From Actinomycetota bacterium (GTDB lineage: Bacteria > Cyanobacteriota > Vampirovibrionia > Obscuribacterales > Obscuribacteraceae): DNA of 8,627 nt. The position numbers and the translations under genes are program-made. Shown in pieces: positions 1-6,222 of this stretch (position 1 is its first letter; the number at the start of each line of letters is the position of its first letter). The notes beneath the pieces were generated by a model that saw only the letters and a program-made list of their open reading frames with translations, had not been told where the DNA came from and ran no database searches. The stretch spans positions 1 to 8,627 of the forward strand of contig CAJCIF010000287.1 of NCBI GenBank assembly GCA_903970355.1, written 5' to 3'.

Positions 1-1
1 T

Positions 2-1309
2 TTTCTGGCTGATAAGTTTGCCCACCGGGCTGCCCAAGTGCTCGCTCAGATGGGAATCGAAACCAAGCTTTCTGCGCACGATCTGCCCACGCCCTGCCTG
101 GCTTTTGCTGCTCAGAACGAGCCAACGGCCGGCGCCCTGCAATTTACTGCCAGTCACAACCCGCCAGAATATTGCGGTGTTAAGTACATAACCCATTTCG
201 GCGGCCCGGCTACAAACGATGTCACTACGAAAATTGCCGGTCATCTCAAAAACGCATCGACCTTTAAGGCCGGGCAACAAGAGCAAATAGCGACGGTTGA
301 TTTTAAGGCACCATATGTAGAGGCAATTTCAAAACTGGCAGACCTTTCTAGAATTGGTTCTGCAAAGTTGAGAGTGGGCTATGATGCTCTCTACAGCACA
401 AGCCGCGGCTATATAGATGGCATTCTGGAAAAGCACGGTGTTGAAGTAAAAGTGCTGCACAACTGGCGTGATACCACATTTGGTGGCGGCATGCCGGAAC
501 CGAAAAAAGAATATTTGAAAGACCTGATGTCCCTTGTAAAGACACACCAGCTCGATGTTGGTCTGGCTACAGATGGCGATGCAGACCGCTTTGCGGTCAT
601 TGATGAACTGGGCAACTACCTGACGCCAAACCAGTTACTTTGCCTTCTCACAAGACACCTGGTTATGAACCGAGGCTGTCGCGGTGCCATTGTGAGAACG
701 GTAGCGACAACTCACATGCTCGATCACCTGGCCAAGCGTTACGGTCTTGAGGTGATTGAAACACCGGTAGGATTTAAATACATCGGCGAACAAATGAGAA
801 ATCGTGATGTCCTCATTGGCGGTGAAGACTCCGGTGGCGTTTCCATTAAAGGTCACATTCCCGAAAAAGATGGCATTCTCGCAAATTTACTCGTACTTGA
901 GATGATAGCCGTTGAAAGCAAACCAATATCCAGAATTTGGCAGGATCTTGTTACCGAAGTCGGCACCAACCTCGTCAGCCAGAGAAGCGATTTGCGGCTC
1001 CTGCCGGCTGCTCAGAAAGCTTTGTTTGAAGCCATCGATGCAGAACCATTCAGCGAGCTCGCCGGCCAAACGGTGATATCGATAGGACGCCTGGATGGCT
1101 GGAAGTTTTACTTCAAAGATGACAGTTGGTTATTGGTTAGGAAAAGCGGCACCGAACCATTAGTAAGATTGCATGCTGAGGCAGCAACGCCGGAGCAAGC
1201 CGAAAAGTTACTCGAGGGCTTCAAATTGCTTGTCGAGACAATATTGACTTCTCTCGATAATTCTGCCAACCTTTCAGAGCCGCGGGATGTAGCCAAAGCA
1301 GCGCTCTGA
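2..1309 (+). CDS. Phosphoglucomutase/phosphomannomutase family protein (5' end off window)
   Basis: Alpha-D-phosphohexomutase, a cytosolic enzyme that moves a phosphate between C1 and C6 of a hexose phosphate (glucose and/or mannose) through a phosphoserine intermediate, feeding glycogen and envelope polysaccharide synthesis. The reading frame is open from base 2, so the GTG at 38 is not the true start; about 40 N-terminal residues are missing. All four signature loops downstream are intact: the catalytic phosphoserine loop TASHNP (nt 146-163), the Mg-binding loop DGDADR (nt 572-589), the sugar-recognition loop GGEDSGG (nt 818-838) and the phosphate-binding loop RKSGTEP (nt 1139-1159). Order and spacing are typical of the four-domain family of about 470 residues. 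Substrate preference between glucose, mannose and glucosamine phosphates cannot be read safely from the sequence, although GEDSGG is closer to the PGM/PMM type than to GlmM. The gene ends with TGA, 41 bp before the FtsB-like gene on the same strand, so co-transcription is likely. Confidence 0.95.
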   Translation, partial: FLADKFAHRAAQVLAQMGIETKLSAHDLPTPCLAFAAQNEPTAGALQFTASHNPPEYCGVKYITHFGGPATNDVTTKIAGHLKNASTFKAGQQEQIATVDFKAPYVEAISKLADLSRIGSAKLRVGYDALYSTSRGYIDGILEKHGVEVKVLHNWRDTTFGGGMPEPKKEYLKDLMSLVKTHQLDVGLATDGDADRFAVIDELGNYLTPNQLLCLLTRHLVMNRGCRGAIVRTVATTHMLDHLAKRYGLEVIETPVGFKYIGEQMRNRDVLIGGEDSGGVSIKGHIPEKDGILANLLVLEMIAVESKPISRIWQDLVTEVGTNLVSQRSDLRLLPAAQKALFEAIDAEPFSELAGQTVISIGRLDGWKFYFKDDSWLLVRKSGTEPLVRLHAEAATPEQAEKLLEGFKLLVETILTSLDNSANLSEPRDVAKAAL

Positions 1310-1350
1310 TCGCCAGGCGCATATATGTTTCTGGTCCACTCGATATCTCT

Positions 1351-1632
1351 ATGACTAAAAAACGCTGGTTGAGAGAATTTGCTGTTATGGCCATTACGGT
1401 GCTGGCGATATATCATGCCGGTCGCTCGATCTATAACAGCGTTGAAAGACAAATGTTTTTGCATTCGCAATCAATCGCTCTGCGTGCCAGCCAACAACAA
1501 AACGAAGATATAAATAAAGACCTGCGCGAAGGCCTCGCAAACTACCGCACCTCAAACGGCATCGAAAAACTAGCCCGCGAACGCCTAGGCCTAGCCGGCC
1601 AAGACGAAATCGTAGTCCGAATCGGCAAGTAA
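1351..1632 (+). CDS. FtsB/DivIC-family septum formation initiator-like protein
   Basis: A 93-residue bitopic membrane protein with the architecture of FtsB/DivIC, a scaffold of the division complex that links FtsQ and FtsL-type proteins. A short basic cytoplasmic tail (MTKKRW) precedes one membrane segment at about residues 10-28. A polar, Gln/Asn/Glu-rich stretch at about 30-65 is expected to form a coiled coil. The C-terminal motif GIEKLARERLGLAGQDEIVV (residues 70-89) is the family hallmark: IE.lARe.LGl followed by a short hydrophobic strand. The length matches the family (about 90-110 residues). The start ATG at 1351 lacks a clear Shine-Dalgarno sequence; an out-of-frame ATG at 1325 ends in a TGA overlapping the start and could couple translation weakly. 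It lies 41 bp behind the hexomutase gene. Family placement rests on architecture and the C-terminal motif, and sequence divergence leaves FtsB versus DivIC versus FtsL-like open. Confidence 0.8.
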   Translation: MTKKRWLREFAVMAITVLAIYHAGRSIYNSVERQMFLHSQSIALRASQQQNEDINKDLREGLANYRTSNGIEKLARERLGLAGQDEIVVRIGK

Positions 1633-1690
1633 ATTTCAGCCGCGATAGCTAAGCGAACGCTGGCACCAAACCCGGTATCACCACCAAAGG

Positions 1691-1727
1691 CGCGGAGAAG
1701 CAGGCTTCGCCTGCGCCGGAGCGCTTA
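1691..1727 (+). repeat. Partial copy of intergenic repeat (3' half only)
   Basis: Bases 1691-1723 are identical over 33 bp to 1820-1852. The copy contains a GC-rich hairpin, GCAGGC-TTC-GCCTGC (1700-1714), and ends with the family terminus GCGCTTA, as do the copies at 5997 and 6118. Only the 3' half of the full element is present. Confidence 0.85.
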
Positions 1728-1750
1728 CAAAAAGATCCCAATACACAGCG

Positions 1751-1855
1751 CGAACGAAGCATCAGCGAAGCGCAGCTGCGGCGAGGAGCCGTGGCGAAGC
1801 GCAGCGCAGCGCAAGCACACGCGGAGAAGCAGGCTTCGCCTGCGCCGGAGCGTCT
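1751..1855 (+). repeat. Full copy A of ~100-bp intergenic repeat
   Basis: This copy aligns along its whole length with the copies at 5997-6098 and 6118-6220: a 5' block (CGAACGA..ATCAGCG.AGCGCAGC), a 7-bp stem with GAGGA loop (1776-1794), GGCG.AGCG blocks, then CGCGGAG and a terminus related to GAGCGCTTA. Its 3' half holds the GCAGGC-TTC-GCCTGC hairpin where the other copies have an unrelated weaker one. The last bases of the element form the stop codon of the minus-strand mglA gene. It lies between convergent genes. Confidence 0.8.
1776..1794 (+). other. Repeat-borne hairpin with GAGGA loop
   Basis: The left arm 1776-1782 (CTGCGGC) pairs with the right arm 1788-1794 (GCCGTGG) through seven pairs including two wobbles, around the five-base loop GAGGA. 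The equivalent site in copies B and C keeps the 7-5-7 geometry and the loop but changes two T-A pairs for C-G and G-C. That is the pattern expected if the base pairing is maintained. Confidence 0.55.
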
Positions 1856-2438
1856 ACGCCAAAGTATCTAACCGGCAAACCATTTTGCTTATCGCTTTCA
1901 GGGTTGAGAAAACCCCTTTGCCTTCAAGCGAAACTGCTTCGAAATAGGGAACGTTGAGGCTATTGAGATCGGCATTCATATCCTCAACCGTCATTACATC
2001 AGATAGATCTCGCTTGTTGTATTGCAAAACCCAGGGAATCTGGCTAAGCGACAGGCCATATTCTTTCAGGTTGTTTTCCATGCCGTTCAAGGCTTCTATA
2101 TTGTAGGTTTTCCGTTGAGCACTCGAATCCGCAACGAAAACAATACCGTCGACGCTTCGCAAAATTAGTTTTCGACTGCGTTCGTACTCCACTTGTCCAG
2201 GTACTGTGTAGAGCGAAAGACGGGTGCGTAATCCGTGCACGGAGCCCAGATCAAGAGCGAGAAAGTCGAAGAAAAGTGTCCGGTCTGTAGCGGTTGCAGC
2301 ACTGACCAGTTCACTTCTGGCTTCGGGATTGACCATCTGGTGCACAAAGCGCAAATTAGTTGTCTTACCGCCTAGGGCTGGGCCGTAGTAGACGATTTTG
2401 TACTGTATTTCGTTGATCGAAAAATTGAGAACCGGCAT
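1854..2438 (-). CDS. mglA: MglA-family small Ras-like GTPase
   Basis: A cytosolic GTPase of the bacterial MglA family (194 residues, the usual length), a switch protein that sets the polarity of gliding or type IV pilus machinery when GTP-bound and is reset by an MglB-type GAP. All nucleotide-binding motifs are present: P-loop GPALGGKTT (residues 19-27), the MglA-typical switch I region TDRTLFFDFL (51-60), switch II TVPGQVEY (78-85) with the family's Pro in place of the Ras Asp, base-recognition NKRD (141-144), and an EAVSLEGKGV G5-like segment (167-176). The basic SRKLILR after switch II is also typical. No mglB-like gene is visible in the window. The gene is divergent from the PATAN/pseudo-GGDEF gene, with 224 bp between the two starts. 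Its TAG stop (1856-1854) is made by the edge of intergenic repeat copy A. The ATG start has no strong Shine-Dalgarno sequence. Confidence 0.95.
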   Translation of the reverse strand: MPVLNFSINEIQYKIVYYGPALGGKTTNLRFVHQMVNPEARSELVSAATATDRTLFFDFLALDLGSVHGLRTRLSLYTVPGQVEYERSRKLILRSVDGIVFVADSSAQRKTYNIEALNGMENNLKEYGLSLSQIPWVLQYNKRDLSDVMTVEDMNADLNSLNVPYFEAVSLEGKGVFSTLKAISKMVCRLDTLA

Positions 2439-2650
2439 AGTAACTCTGAGACGCCTGAACGAACTACTTAGTCTTAGGAAAGTTTACTAGGTTCATCGCC
2501 AGTTTGGGGGTGTTGACTCCGCTTTGCGATTCCTTGGCAAGGCCAAAAATGCCGTTAGGCGCGCCGAATAAGGAAATTTTGGCCAGAACTGCACTTATTT
2601 GAATAACGATTACGCCTTGCGGGTATCTCCATAAATGAACGGATATCCGA

Positions 2651-2656
2651 AAGGAA
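2651..2656 (+). promoter_or_regulatory. Ribosome binding site deciding a TTG start
   Basis: AAGGAA lies six bases upstream of TTG 2663 and supports this start over the in-frame ATG at 2717, which has no purine-rich sequence before it. Confidence 0.6.
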
Positions 2657-2662
2657 AGCTCT

Positions 2663-4207
2663 TTGCTTCACAAGAAGTCGCTCACTAACATCCCCGCCAT
2701 TCCCACTCGTAACACCATGTCCGTTGTACCGGGCATGAAAACTATTCAGGGCATGGTCCGAGATGCACGTCAAATGGTAGGACGTGTCATATTTCAACGA
2801 TTTGAGGTTCGGGCACCCTTTGGGGATGCAGCAGAAAGCTTTTCACTCACCTTGACGATTGATGCCCGCGGTAATTGTGCCTGGATGCTCTATCGGGGCG
2901 AAGGCACCAAATCCTTCGTGGATTGGAGCATCAATACCCGTGAGCCGATGGATATCGCTCAGCACCTGATCGGTGCCTTCCCAGGTTTCGAATTCGAATC
3001 CGATGTAGTTGTTTCTCAACAGCAAGAGAAAAAAGACAATGATTCTGTCGCCACCTCTACCATAGAGATGTATGGAGAACAGGCAGAGCTTGAAGGCGAC
3101 CTGCTTCTCATGCAATTGCCGACCTTGTTGCAATCAATCGGAATGGACCGCTTGACGGGCAGGTTGGAAGTAAATTCAGCAAAAGACAAAGCAACAGTTT
3201 TTTTCAATGATGGCGTGCCAATCCATTGCGTCACGCGTTGGGACAAAGGTGAACCCGCTCTTCTGGAAACCGGCAGCTGGACAGAAGGGGAATTCAAGTT
3301 TTTCAAAGGGCCACGCACAAGCACCATCACGGTGAAACGCAGATTGAATGCGCTCCTTCTGGAAGCAGCAACCCTTCGCGATCAAGCCGATCAACTTCAG
3401 AATCTCGGCGTGAAGGATACGTCTTATTTAGCTCGAAAAATGGATTTGCAATCGGAAGAGCAACTGGCGACTGCTGTTGAAACCGGCACAGGTTGTGATC
3501 CGAAACTACAATGGCTGTTGTATAGCGAGATCGATGGTGAATCGACTCTTGTTGAGTTGCTCCGCCGCGTCAAACTAAGTAAATCTTTCTGGGTACCAGC
3601 TCTTTTCAATCTTTTGGATTGCGGCGTTCTGATGTTCTCAGACGAGCCATTCGTCTTGCGTCAAGAACAGAATGATGAAACGATCGTCCCTGTAGAAGTG
3701 GATTGGAACGCTGTTGAACTCGCCGATCGAGGATTGATGCGCCCCGAAACTGGCCTCTACACATATCCATCCTTTTTGCTCTTCTTGAAAAATGAGTTCG
3801 CAAGATATAGCTGCCATGGCAGTACGTTCTCAGTGGTGTTGTTTGAAGCACTCGCTTATGTTTCTCTGCACACGCTGGAAGGCGACAAAGCTCTTCAAAG
3901 GACGGCGTTACCTCTAAAAGATACGCTGCGTTTCAAGCAAGCGATTGAACTTCTCAAGTTCGAATCCGATACACTTGCACACTTCGAAACTTTTGGATTT
4001 GCGCTTCTCATGCCGGAAACGGATGAAATGCAAGTCAGAATATTTTGTGACAGAGCGAATGTCGCTTTGAGTGATCTCGGTCTTACAAGCCCGGATGGCA
4101 ACGATCTTGTTATTCGTATTGGTGCGGTGACTGTGCCCAGCGAATCGACCTTGCTGCAAGAAGCACTTGGTTTGGCAAGATCAAGAATGGGAATTAGGCT
4201 CGATTAG
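2663..4207 (+). CDS. PATAN/DUF4388-domain protein with degenerate C-terminal GGDEF domain
   Basis: A 514-residue soluble regulatory protein. Residues 1-140 match nothing I recognise. Residues about 143-240 carry the DUF4388/PATAN-like pattern: LEGDLLLMQLPTLLQSIG, then TGRLEV, a strand with FFNDGVPIHC, GEPALLE, WTEGEFKF and the closing TI.....LLLEA. Residues about 288-323 (IDGESTLVELLRR..LLDCGVL) resemble the small helical domain that often follows DUF4388. From about 361 the frame follows a GGDEF domain (ETGLYTYPSFLLFLKNEFAR, then FSVVLFE), but the signature position reads ETFGF (442-446) instead of GGDEF. The inhibitory-site Asp (D436) remains while its Arg is Phe433. It should therefore lack diguanylate cyclase activity and a canonical I-site. 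The TTG start is chosen for its AAGGAA Shine-Dalgarno sequence (2651-2656, 6 bases away); the alternative is ATG 2717, which has none. PATAN proteins in cyanobacteria act on pilus motors, and mglA is divergent here. Confidence 0.85.
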   Translation: MLHKKSLTNIPAIPTRNTMSVVPGMKTIQGMVRDARQMVGRVIFQRFEVRAPFGDAAESFSLTLTIDARGNCAWMLYRGEGTKSFVDWSINTREPMDIAQHLIGAFPGFEFESDVVVSQQQEKKDNDSVATSTIEMYGEQAELEGDLLLMQLPTLLQSIGMDRLTGRLEVNSAKDKATVFFNDGVPIHCVTRWDKGEPALLETGSWTEGEFKFFKGPRTSTITVKRRLNALLLEAATLRDQADQLQNLGVKDTSYLARKMDLQSEEQLATAVETGTGCDPKLQWLLYSEIDGESTLVELLRRVKLSKSFWVPALFNLLDCGVLMFSDEPFVLRQEQNDETIVPVEVDWNAVELADRGLMRPETGLYTYPSFLLFLKNEFARYSCHGSTFSVVLFEALAYVSLHTLEGDKALQRTALPLKDTLRFKQAIELLKFESDTLAHFETFGFALLMPETDEMQVRIFCDRANVALSDLGLTSPDGNDLVIRIGAVTVPSESTLLQEALGLARSRMGIRLD

Positions 4208-4254
4208 GTCGATACCGTCGATGGTGGCATTACCCGGGCCGATCTAACGACGCT

Positions 4255-4306
4255 CGAAATTAGCGCAAATTTCGGGCAAGGTTCTTCGTCAGATAAGAAC
4301 GAACCT
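4255..4306 (+). other. Two consecutive hairpins downstream of the PATAN gene
   Basis: The first has arms CGAAATT (4255-4261) and AATTTCG (4268-4274), with a six-base loop. The second has arms 4279-4287 and 4297-4306, nine pairs with one bulged C. Neither is followed by a proper T-run, so they may be transcript 3'-end structures or processing sites rather than intrinsic terminators. Confidence 0.4.
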
Positions 4307-4363
4307 AACGTGCCTTTATAGTAAGAATTTCGCCCAATTTGTCGAAAATATAAAAATGGCAGA

Positions 4364-4389
4364 GCGGACCACTAGTTCCAGTGGTCCGC
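4364..4389. terminator. Probable bidirectional terminator hairpin
   Basis: A perfect 10-bp stem (GCGGACCACT / AGTGGTCCGC) surrounds a six-base loop at 4374-4379. On the plus strand only CTT follows. On the minus strand a T-run (ATTTTTAT) follows about seven bases after the stem. It separates the convergent ends of the PATAN gene (+) and the small secreted protein gene (-), so it may serve both. Confidence 0.55.
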
Positions 4390-4422
4390 CTTAAGTCCGA
4401 AGGCAAGAAAAGAGGGCGAGGA

Positions 4423-4650
4423 CTACCTTACGATTGCTCTAGACAACCAGAAGGCGCGAAGTTGTCTGTAGGAAGACAACGCTCTTTGCTGAAAGGATAC
4501 CGTCGTACTTGTTGTGCTTACTTGAGGAGCCGTAGCTGGAGCGATGCTCGGACCCAATACGAGGGGTCCGCTGGCAAAGCTTGATGTGGTTAGCAGGCTA
4601 AGGCTAAACGCACCGGCTAAGGCAGTAGCTGTGAGTAATTTTTTGACCAT
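4423..4650 (-). CDS. Small secreted or exported protein of unknown function
   Basis: A 75-residue protein with a textbook Sec signal peptide: a basic start (MVKK), a hydrophobic core LLTATALAGAFSLSLLTTS and a likely cleavage site near SFA-S at about residue 28. The mature part, about 47 residues, begins SGPLVLGPSIAPATAPQ, continues with a Thr/Ser-rich run, and ends in a basic, aromatic tail (SYRQLRAFWLSRAIVR). No cysteines or known motif are seen. The start at 4650 is chosen because GGAGGT (4661-4666) lies ten bases upstream; the frame extends 22 codons further upstream, but that start would bypass this ribosome site. It is divergent from the CPBP protease gene and is followed by the 10-bp terminator hairpin. 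The coding region of the tail overlaps a three-part inverted repeat at 4441-4480, so a protein tail altered by RNA constraint or an old frameshift is possible. Function is not recognised. Confidence 0.6.
   Translation of the reverse strand: MVKKLLTATALAGAFSLSLLTTSSFASGPLVLGPSIAPATAPQVSTTSTTVSFQQRALSSYRQLRAFWLSRAIVR
4441..4480. repeat. Three-part inverted repeat giving alternative hairpins
   Basis: AGACAAC (4441-4447), GTTGTCT (4461-4467) and AGACAAC (4474-4480): the central heptamer can pair with either neighbour (13-base or 6-base loop). It lies inside the 3' end of the small secreted protein gene, just ahead of the terminator in its transcript. Confidence 0.6.
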
Positions 4651-4660
4651 TGAAACATTT

Positions 4661-4666
4661 ACCTCC
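4661..4666 (-). promoter_or_regulatory. Strong ribosome binding site of the small secreted protein
   Basis: The minus strand reads GGAGGT, ten bases before ATG 4650. It fixes the start downstream of the longest possible ORF. Confidence 0.65.
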
Positions 4667-4686
4667 GAACTTCGAACTTTCGAACT
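4666..4686 (-). repeat. Triple short direct repeat in the 5' leader
   Basis: Three consecutive units, CGAACTT, CGAACTTT and CGAACT on the plus strand, lie immediately upstream of the Shine-Dalgarno sequence of the minus-strand small gene. Each junction forms a TTCGAA-like palindrome. This could be a protein-binding site or slipped-strand expansion. Confidence 0.5.
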
Positions 4687-4754
4687 CTGCCAGGCAATTT
4701 CGTCTTTCATATGCAAAACTGATAAAAGACAGGCAGCCTGCGCAATCTTGACAA

Positions 4755-4760
4755 TATAAT
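4755..4760 (+). promoter_or_regulatory. Possible -10 element (TATAAT)
   Basis: A consensus TATAAT lies 64 bases before the CPBP start in the divergent spacer. No acceptable -35 is seen 16-18 bases upstream; the nearby TTGACA (4748-4753) sits almost directly against it and cannot serve as its partner. The reverse strand also reads TATTAT here, so direction is uncertain. Confidence 0.25.
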
Positions 4761-4811
4761 AGCACGAAGACTGTCGATTGAACGCCCGAAACGTTAATTT
4801 TGAACGGCCAT

Positions 4812-4817
4812 AAGGAG
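4812..4817 (+). promoter_or_regulatory. Ribosome binding site deciding a TTG start
   Basis: AAGGAG lies seven bases before TTG 4825, the ideal distance, and is the main support for a non-ATG start of the CPBP protease. Confidence 0.7.
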
Positions 4818-4824
4818 CCCTTAT

Positions 4825-5862
4825 TTGTTCGATTTTTTGATAGTTGCCGCCTTTGGCGTACTCGGTCTGCTAGGACACGTCGCACGGAAGAAGAAATGGC
4901 TTGAGTGGCTTCTCAGGCTAATTATTTTTGGATTCTTTTCAACAGAATCATTTACATACTCAAATAGAGGGCCCGACCTCATCTTCAATCAATGGGCTTC
5001 GGGTATCTTGCTGGGCATGTCAGTGTCCACTTTGCTACTGCTATTCATCCCGATTCGCCGAATATTTTCAGTGTTTTTTACAGGCCTGGACTGTATTTTT
5101 TCCGGACAAATATTCCGTCAGCTTCTGAAAAAAACAACGAGTTGGCAGGAATTTTTCCAATCCCAAAAAATCTTTGTGCCAAGTTCAATTCCGCACATGA
5201 TTGGTCTCTTTGTTTATATATCGACCTTCTTCTATTTGTCTTCCAGCACAGATCCGGCAACATTTGAATTTCCGGCCTTGCCAATCCCGATTCCACTACC
5301 GCTTGCTCAGCTGCTTTCCTATAACGGACTGGGTCTTGTTCTTCTTTCCTTTTGCGGTATTGGCATTTTCGTAACCAGACACCCGAAAGAAGCTTGTGCT
5401 CGGTTAGGGTGGGTTAAACCAACTAAAAAACAGGTGGTGATCGGTATTTCACTCATATTTTTCACCTTCCTTTATGACTATAGCTGGTCCATTTTCACTC
5501 ACAGATTAGGTGGGCAAGATCTGGCCTCAAAGCTGTCCTCTTATAATGCCGGCACCTTTTCGGTCGTCGGTGGCTTTGCACCATCCGTAATACTGGCACT
5601 CGCCACAGCCCTGTGCGCCGGCATTGGCGAAGAAACACTGATCCGCGGAGCACTTCAACCTGTTTTTGGTATATTCCCGGCCGCCTTGTTGCACGGTATG
5701 TTGCATGGTCAATTTGGTCATGCCCCGGTATTTATCGTGCTTGTCACACTCTGGTCAGCCTGTATGGGAATAGTGAGACGCTATACGAATACAACGACAA
5801 CAATAATTGGACATGCTGGTTTCAATTTCCTCACGACGTTTTTGTTCGCATACAATCCATAA
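4825..5862 (+). CDS. CPBP-family intramembrane glutamic/metalloprotease
   Basis: A 345-residue integral membrane protein of the CPBP (CAAX protease and bacteriocin-processing, Abi) family, related to Rce1 and to bacterial immunity or processing proteins. The family motifs lie in the C-terminal third: EETLIR (E269, E270, R274; EExxxR), HGMLH (H290, H294) in the second motif helix, and HAGFN (H330, N334; HxxxN). Hydrophobic stretches at about 1-20, 28-38, 58-78, 122-140, 160-183, 203-218, 250-265, 280-290, 300-316 and 326-342 indicate a multi-spanning protein. The N-terminal half shows no motif I recognise. It starts with TTG 4825, seven bases after AAGGAG (4812-4817); no in-frame ATG gives a better start. 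The 75-residue exported protein is divergent from it. A role as a peptide-processing or immunity protease is possible, but the substrate is unknown. Confidence 0.88.
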   Translation: MFDFLIVAAFGVLGLLGHVARKKKWLEWLLRLIIFGFFSTESFTYSNRGPDLIFNQWASGILLGMSVSTLLLLFIPIRRIFSVFFTGLDCIFSGQIFRQLLKKTTSWQEFFQSQKIFVPSSIPHMIGLFVYISTFFYLSSSTDPATFEFPALPIPIPLPLAQLLSYNGLGLVLLSFCGIGIFVTRHPKEACARLGWVKPTKKQVVIGISLIFFTFLYDYSWSIFTHRLGGQDLASKLSSYNAGTFSVVGGFAPSVILALATALCAGIGEETLIRGALQPVFGIFPAALLHGMLHGQFGHAPVFIVLVTLWSACMGIVRRYTNTTTTIIGHAGFNFLTTFLFAYNP

Positions 5863-5996
5863 GTAAATGCTCCAGCGCTTCAGGGCAAGCGCTTCCGCAT
5901 GTGCCGCGCGGCGCGTTTGATCCGTTTTGAAATCGAGTTCAATCTATATATAGATCTCGACAAAACCACACACCAGTCCAAGTACACTGCGCCGAT
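5863..5996. other. Gene-free spacer with palindromes after the CPBP gene
   Basis: It holds a 7-bp hairpin (AGCGCTT 5874-5880 / AAGCGCT 5887-5893, six-base loop) just after the CPBP stop, without a T-run, so only a weak terminator candidate. Next come the perfect palindromes GCCGCGCGGC (5903-5912) and ATCTATATATAGAT (5942-5955), the latter flanked by CGAG/CTCG. No coding potential is apparent. Confidence 0.45.
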
Positions 5997-6098
5997 CGAA
6001 ACGAGGTATCAGCGTAGCGCAGCCGTTGCGAGGAGCAATGGCGGAGCGTAGCGAACCACGCGCGGAGGCGGCGACGAAGGAGCCGACCGGAGCGCTTA
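5997..6098 (+). repeat. Copy B of ~100-bp intergenic repeat
   Basis: Near-identical to copy C (6118-6220); the two differ mainly in a six/seven-base segment after GTAGCG and a few single bases. It begins CGAAACGAGGTATCAGCG and ends GAGCGCTTA. It contains the hairpin CCGTTGC-GAGGA-GCAATGG (6023-6041). A 19-bp spacer containing AAGCC-TC-GGCTT separates it from copy C. It aligns at lower identity with copy A at 1751-1855. Confidence 0.9.
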
Positions 6099-6117
6099 AA
6101 GCCTCGGCTTATAAGGA

Positions 6118-6220
6118 CGAAACGAGGTATCAGCGTAGCGCAGCCGTTGCGAGGAGCAATGGCGGAGCGTAGCGCGAGTACGCGCGGAGGAGGCGACGAA
6201 GGAGCCGACCGGGGCGCTTA
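6118..6220 (+). repeat. Copy C of ~100-bp intergenic repeat
   Basis: A tandem partner of copy B at a distance of 121 bp with one extra base. Its GCGCTTA terminus lies two bases from the stop codon of the minus-strand gene ending at 6223. The GAGGA-loop hairpin is at 6144-6162 with the same sequence as in copy B. Confidence 0.9.
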
Positions 6221-6222
6221 TA

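Noticed and set aside
1108..1470. A 120-codon minus-strand ORF across the hexomutase end and the FtsB-like gene
   Set aside because: It overlaps two confidently identified genes, and its translation resembles no protein family.
2635..2688. A 17-codon ORF (ATG 2635) overlapping the start of the PATAN gene, as a leader peptide
   Set aside because: No Shine-Dalgarno sequence precedes it and its codons show no regulatory bias; the overlap is likely chance.
4381..4584. A 67-codon plus-strand ORF opposite the small exported protein
   Set aside because: It starts inside the terminator stem with no ribosome site, while the opposite frame has a strong ribosome site and a clear signal peptide.
4748..4760. 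TTGACA followed by TATAAT as a complete promoter
   Set aside because: The two hexamers are separated by a single base, so they cannot act together; the TATAAT alone is kept as a weak candidate.
5997..6220. Possible CRISPR array from repeated ~100-bp units
   Set aside because: There are only two tandem units, they are ~102 bp long with a 19-bp spacer, and related copies occur elsewhere singly; no cas genes are near.
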